DNA of 5,590 nt, from contig CAYVMN010000249.1 of NCBI GenBank assembly GCA_964452575.1, positions 1 through 5,590 on the forward strand, written 5' to 3'. Under the pieces are notes generated by a model. The model had not been told where the DNA came from, did not search any database, and saw only the letters and a list, made by a program, of their open reading frames with translations. The position numbers and the translations under genes are program-made. Shown piece after piece: positions 5,452 to 5,590 of this stretch; the stretch's first letter is position 1; the number at the start of each line of letters is the position of its first letter. Source of the stretch: CAYVMN01 sp964452575. Lineage in GTDB: Bacteria; Desulfobacterota; DSM-4660; Desulfatiglandales; Desulfatiglandaceae.

Positions 5452-5457
5452 TACCAT

Positions 5458-5463
5458 CTCCTC
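5458..5463 (-). promoter_or_regulatory. flxD Shine-Dalgarno that decides the start
   Basis: GAGGAG reads directly into an ATG (5455-5457) on the minus strand. That leaves no spacing for this ATG but a normal 6 nt for the ATG at 5449-5451, so the protein most likely begins MSEWKP and not MVMSEWKP. Confidence 0.65.
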
Positions 5464-5484
5464 ACTACCGTATATGGATTACCC

Positions 5485-5513
5485 TATATCGCAAATCGTA
5501 ACACTACACTCAA
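5485..5513 (-). promoter_or_regulatory. Weak promoter candidate upstream of flxD
   Basis: On the minus strand TTGAGT (5508-5513) is followed after 17 nt by GATATA (5485-5490), with TATAGG (5483-5488) as an alternative -10. A start near 5478 would give a leader of about 27 nt including the flxD ribosome site. An 8-bp palindrome AAGCGCTT (5512-5519) overlaps the -35 edge. The -10 match is poor, and flxD may instead be transcribed from a gene upstream of the window. Confidence 0.28.
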
Positions 5514-5533
5514 GCGCTTTGAAAGAAAGTCAC

Positions 5534-5554
5534 AGGACCGTGAGGGTCTTTTTT
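5534..5554 (+). terminator. Possible plus-strand intrinsic terminator
   Basis: AGGACC (5534-5539) pairs with GGTCTT (5545-5550), using one G-T pair, around a 5-nt loop, and the T-run continues to 5554. The stem is short and no plus-strand gene ends nearby in the window, so it may be a chance structure. On the minus strand it would have no U-tract. Confidence 0.2.
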
Positions 5555-5590
5555 CCAAAGGACGTAACCCAAATTCTTCACAGCCTCTGG

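Noticed and set aside
5251..5457. A short 68-residue protein ending at the TGA, or a pseudogene/frameshift of mvhD
   Set aside because: The same frame continues after the TGA with the conserved second half of the family and no base is missing; the TGA replaces a conserved redox Cys codon and is followed by a SECIS-like stem.
5510..5590. Minus-strand open frame entering from the high edge and ending TGA at 5510-5512, as a possible end of an upstream gene such as hdrA
   Set aside because: Only 26 codons are visible, a second minus-strand frame is equally open, and the residues (ending GPVTFFQSA) show no HdrA ferredoxin motif; it cannot be distinguished from chance.

Overview
The window carries one operon on the minus strand, transcribed from high to low coordinates, plus the first 28 codons of another minus-strand gene at the low edge. 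The gene set is typical of strictly anaerobic bacteria: a FlxABCD-like NAD(H) module and the HdrC and HdrB subunits of a soluble heterodisulfide-reductase-type complex. Together with an apparent selenocysteine codon, this suggests a sulfate-reducing or syntrophic member of the Desulfobacterota (former Deltaproteobacteria). The phylum is inferred from gene content; there is no marker gene here.

In transcription order: 5590-5452 is upstream DNA with a weak promoter candidate. Next comes flxD/mvhD (5451-5020), interrupted by an in-frame TGA that almost certainly encodes selenocysteine and is followed by a SECIS-like hairpin. Then come flxC (5020-4070), flxB (4055-3018), flxA (2946-2104), a 231-nt gap, hdrC (1872-1405) and hdrB (1405-518). 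Three junctions are tight: TAATG at flxD/flxC, ATGA or a short gap at flxC/flxB, and TGATG at hdrC/hdrB. Two junctions are loose (71 and 231 nt). Both loose gaps, and the DNA after hdrB, contain tandem repeats of 7-nt period, each with a different unit sequence.

Downstream of hdrB, 432 nt without a convincing gene hold the longest heptad array, a strong imperfect inverted repeat and two promoter-like sites. Then follows the start of a brnT-type toxin gene (minus strand, cut at position 1) with an extended -10 promoter.

Proposed joint function, from what is known of FlxABCD-HdrABC: FlxA oxidises NADH through FAD and a 2Fe-2S cluster. FlxB and FlxC pass electrons through 4Fe-4S clusters to FlxD, which docks on the flavoprotein HdrA. 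HdrA would split electrons between ferredoxin and the HdrC-HdrB branch, which reduces a disulfide (proposed to be the DsrC trisulfide or a related thiol protein in sulfate reducers). HdrA is not in the window, which is the main gap in this reconstruction. The best finding is the selenoprotein: read conventionally, flxD would be called as a 66-residue fragment and its second half would be lost.
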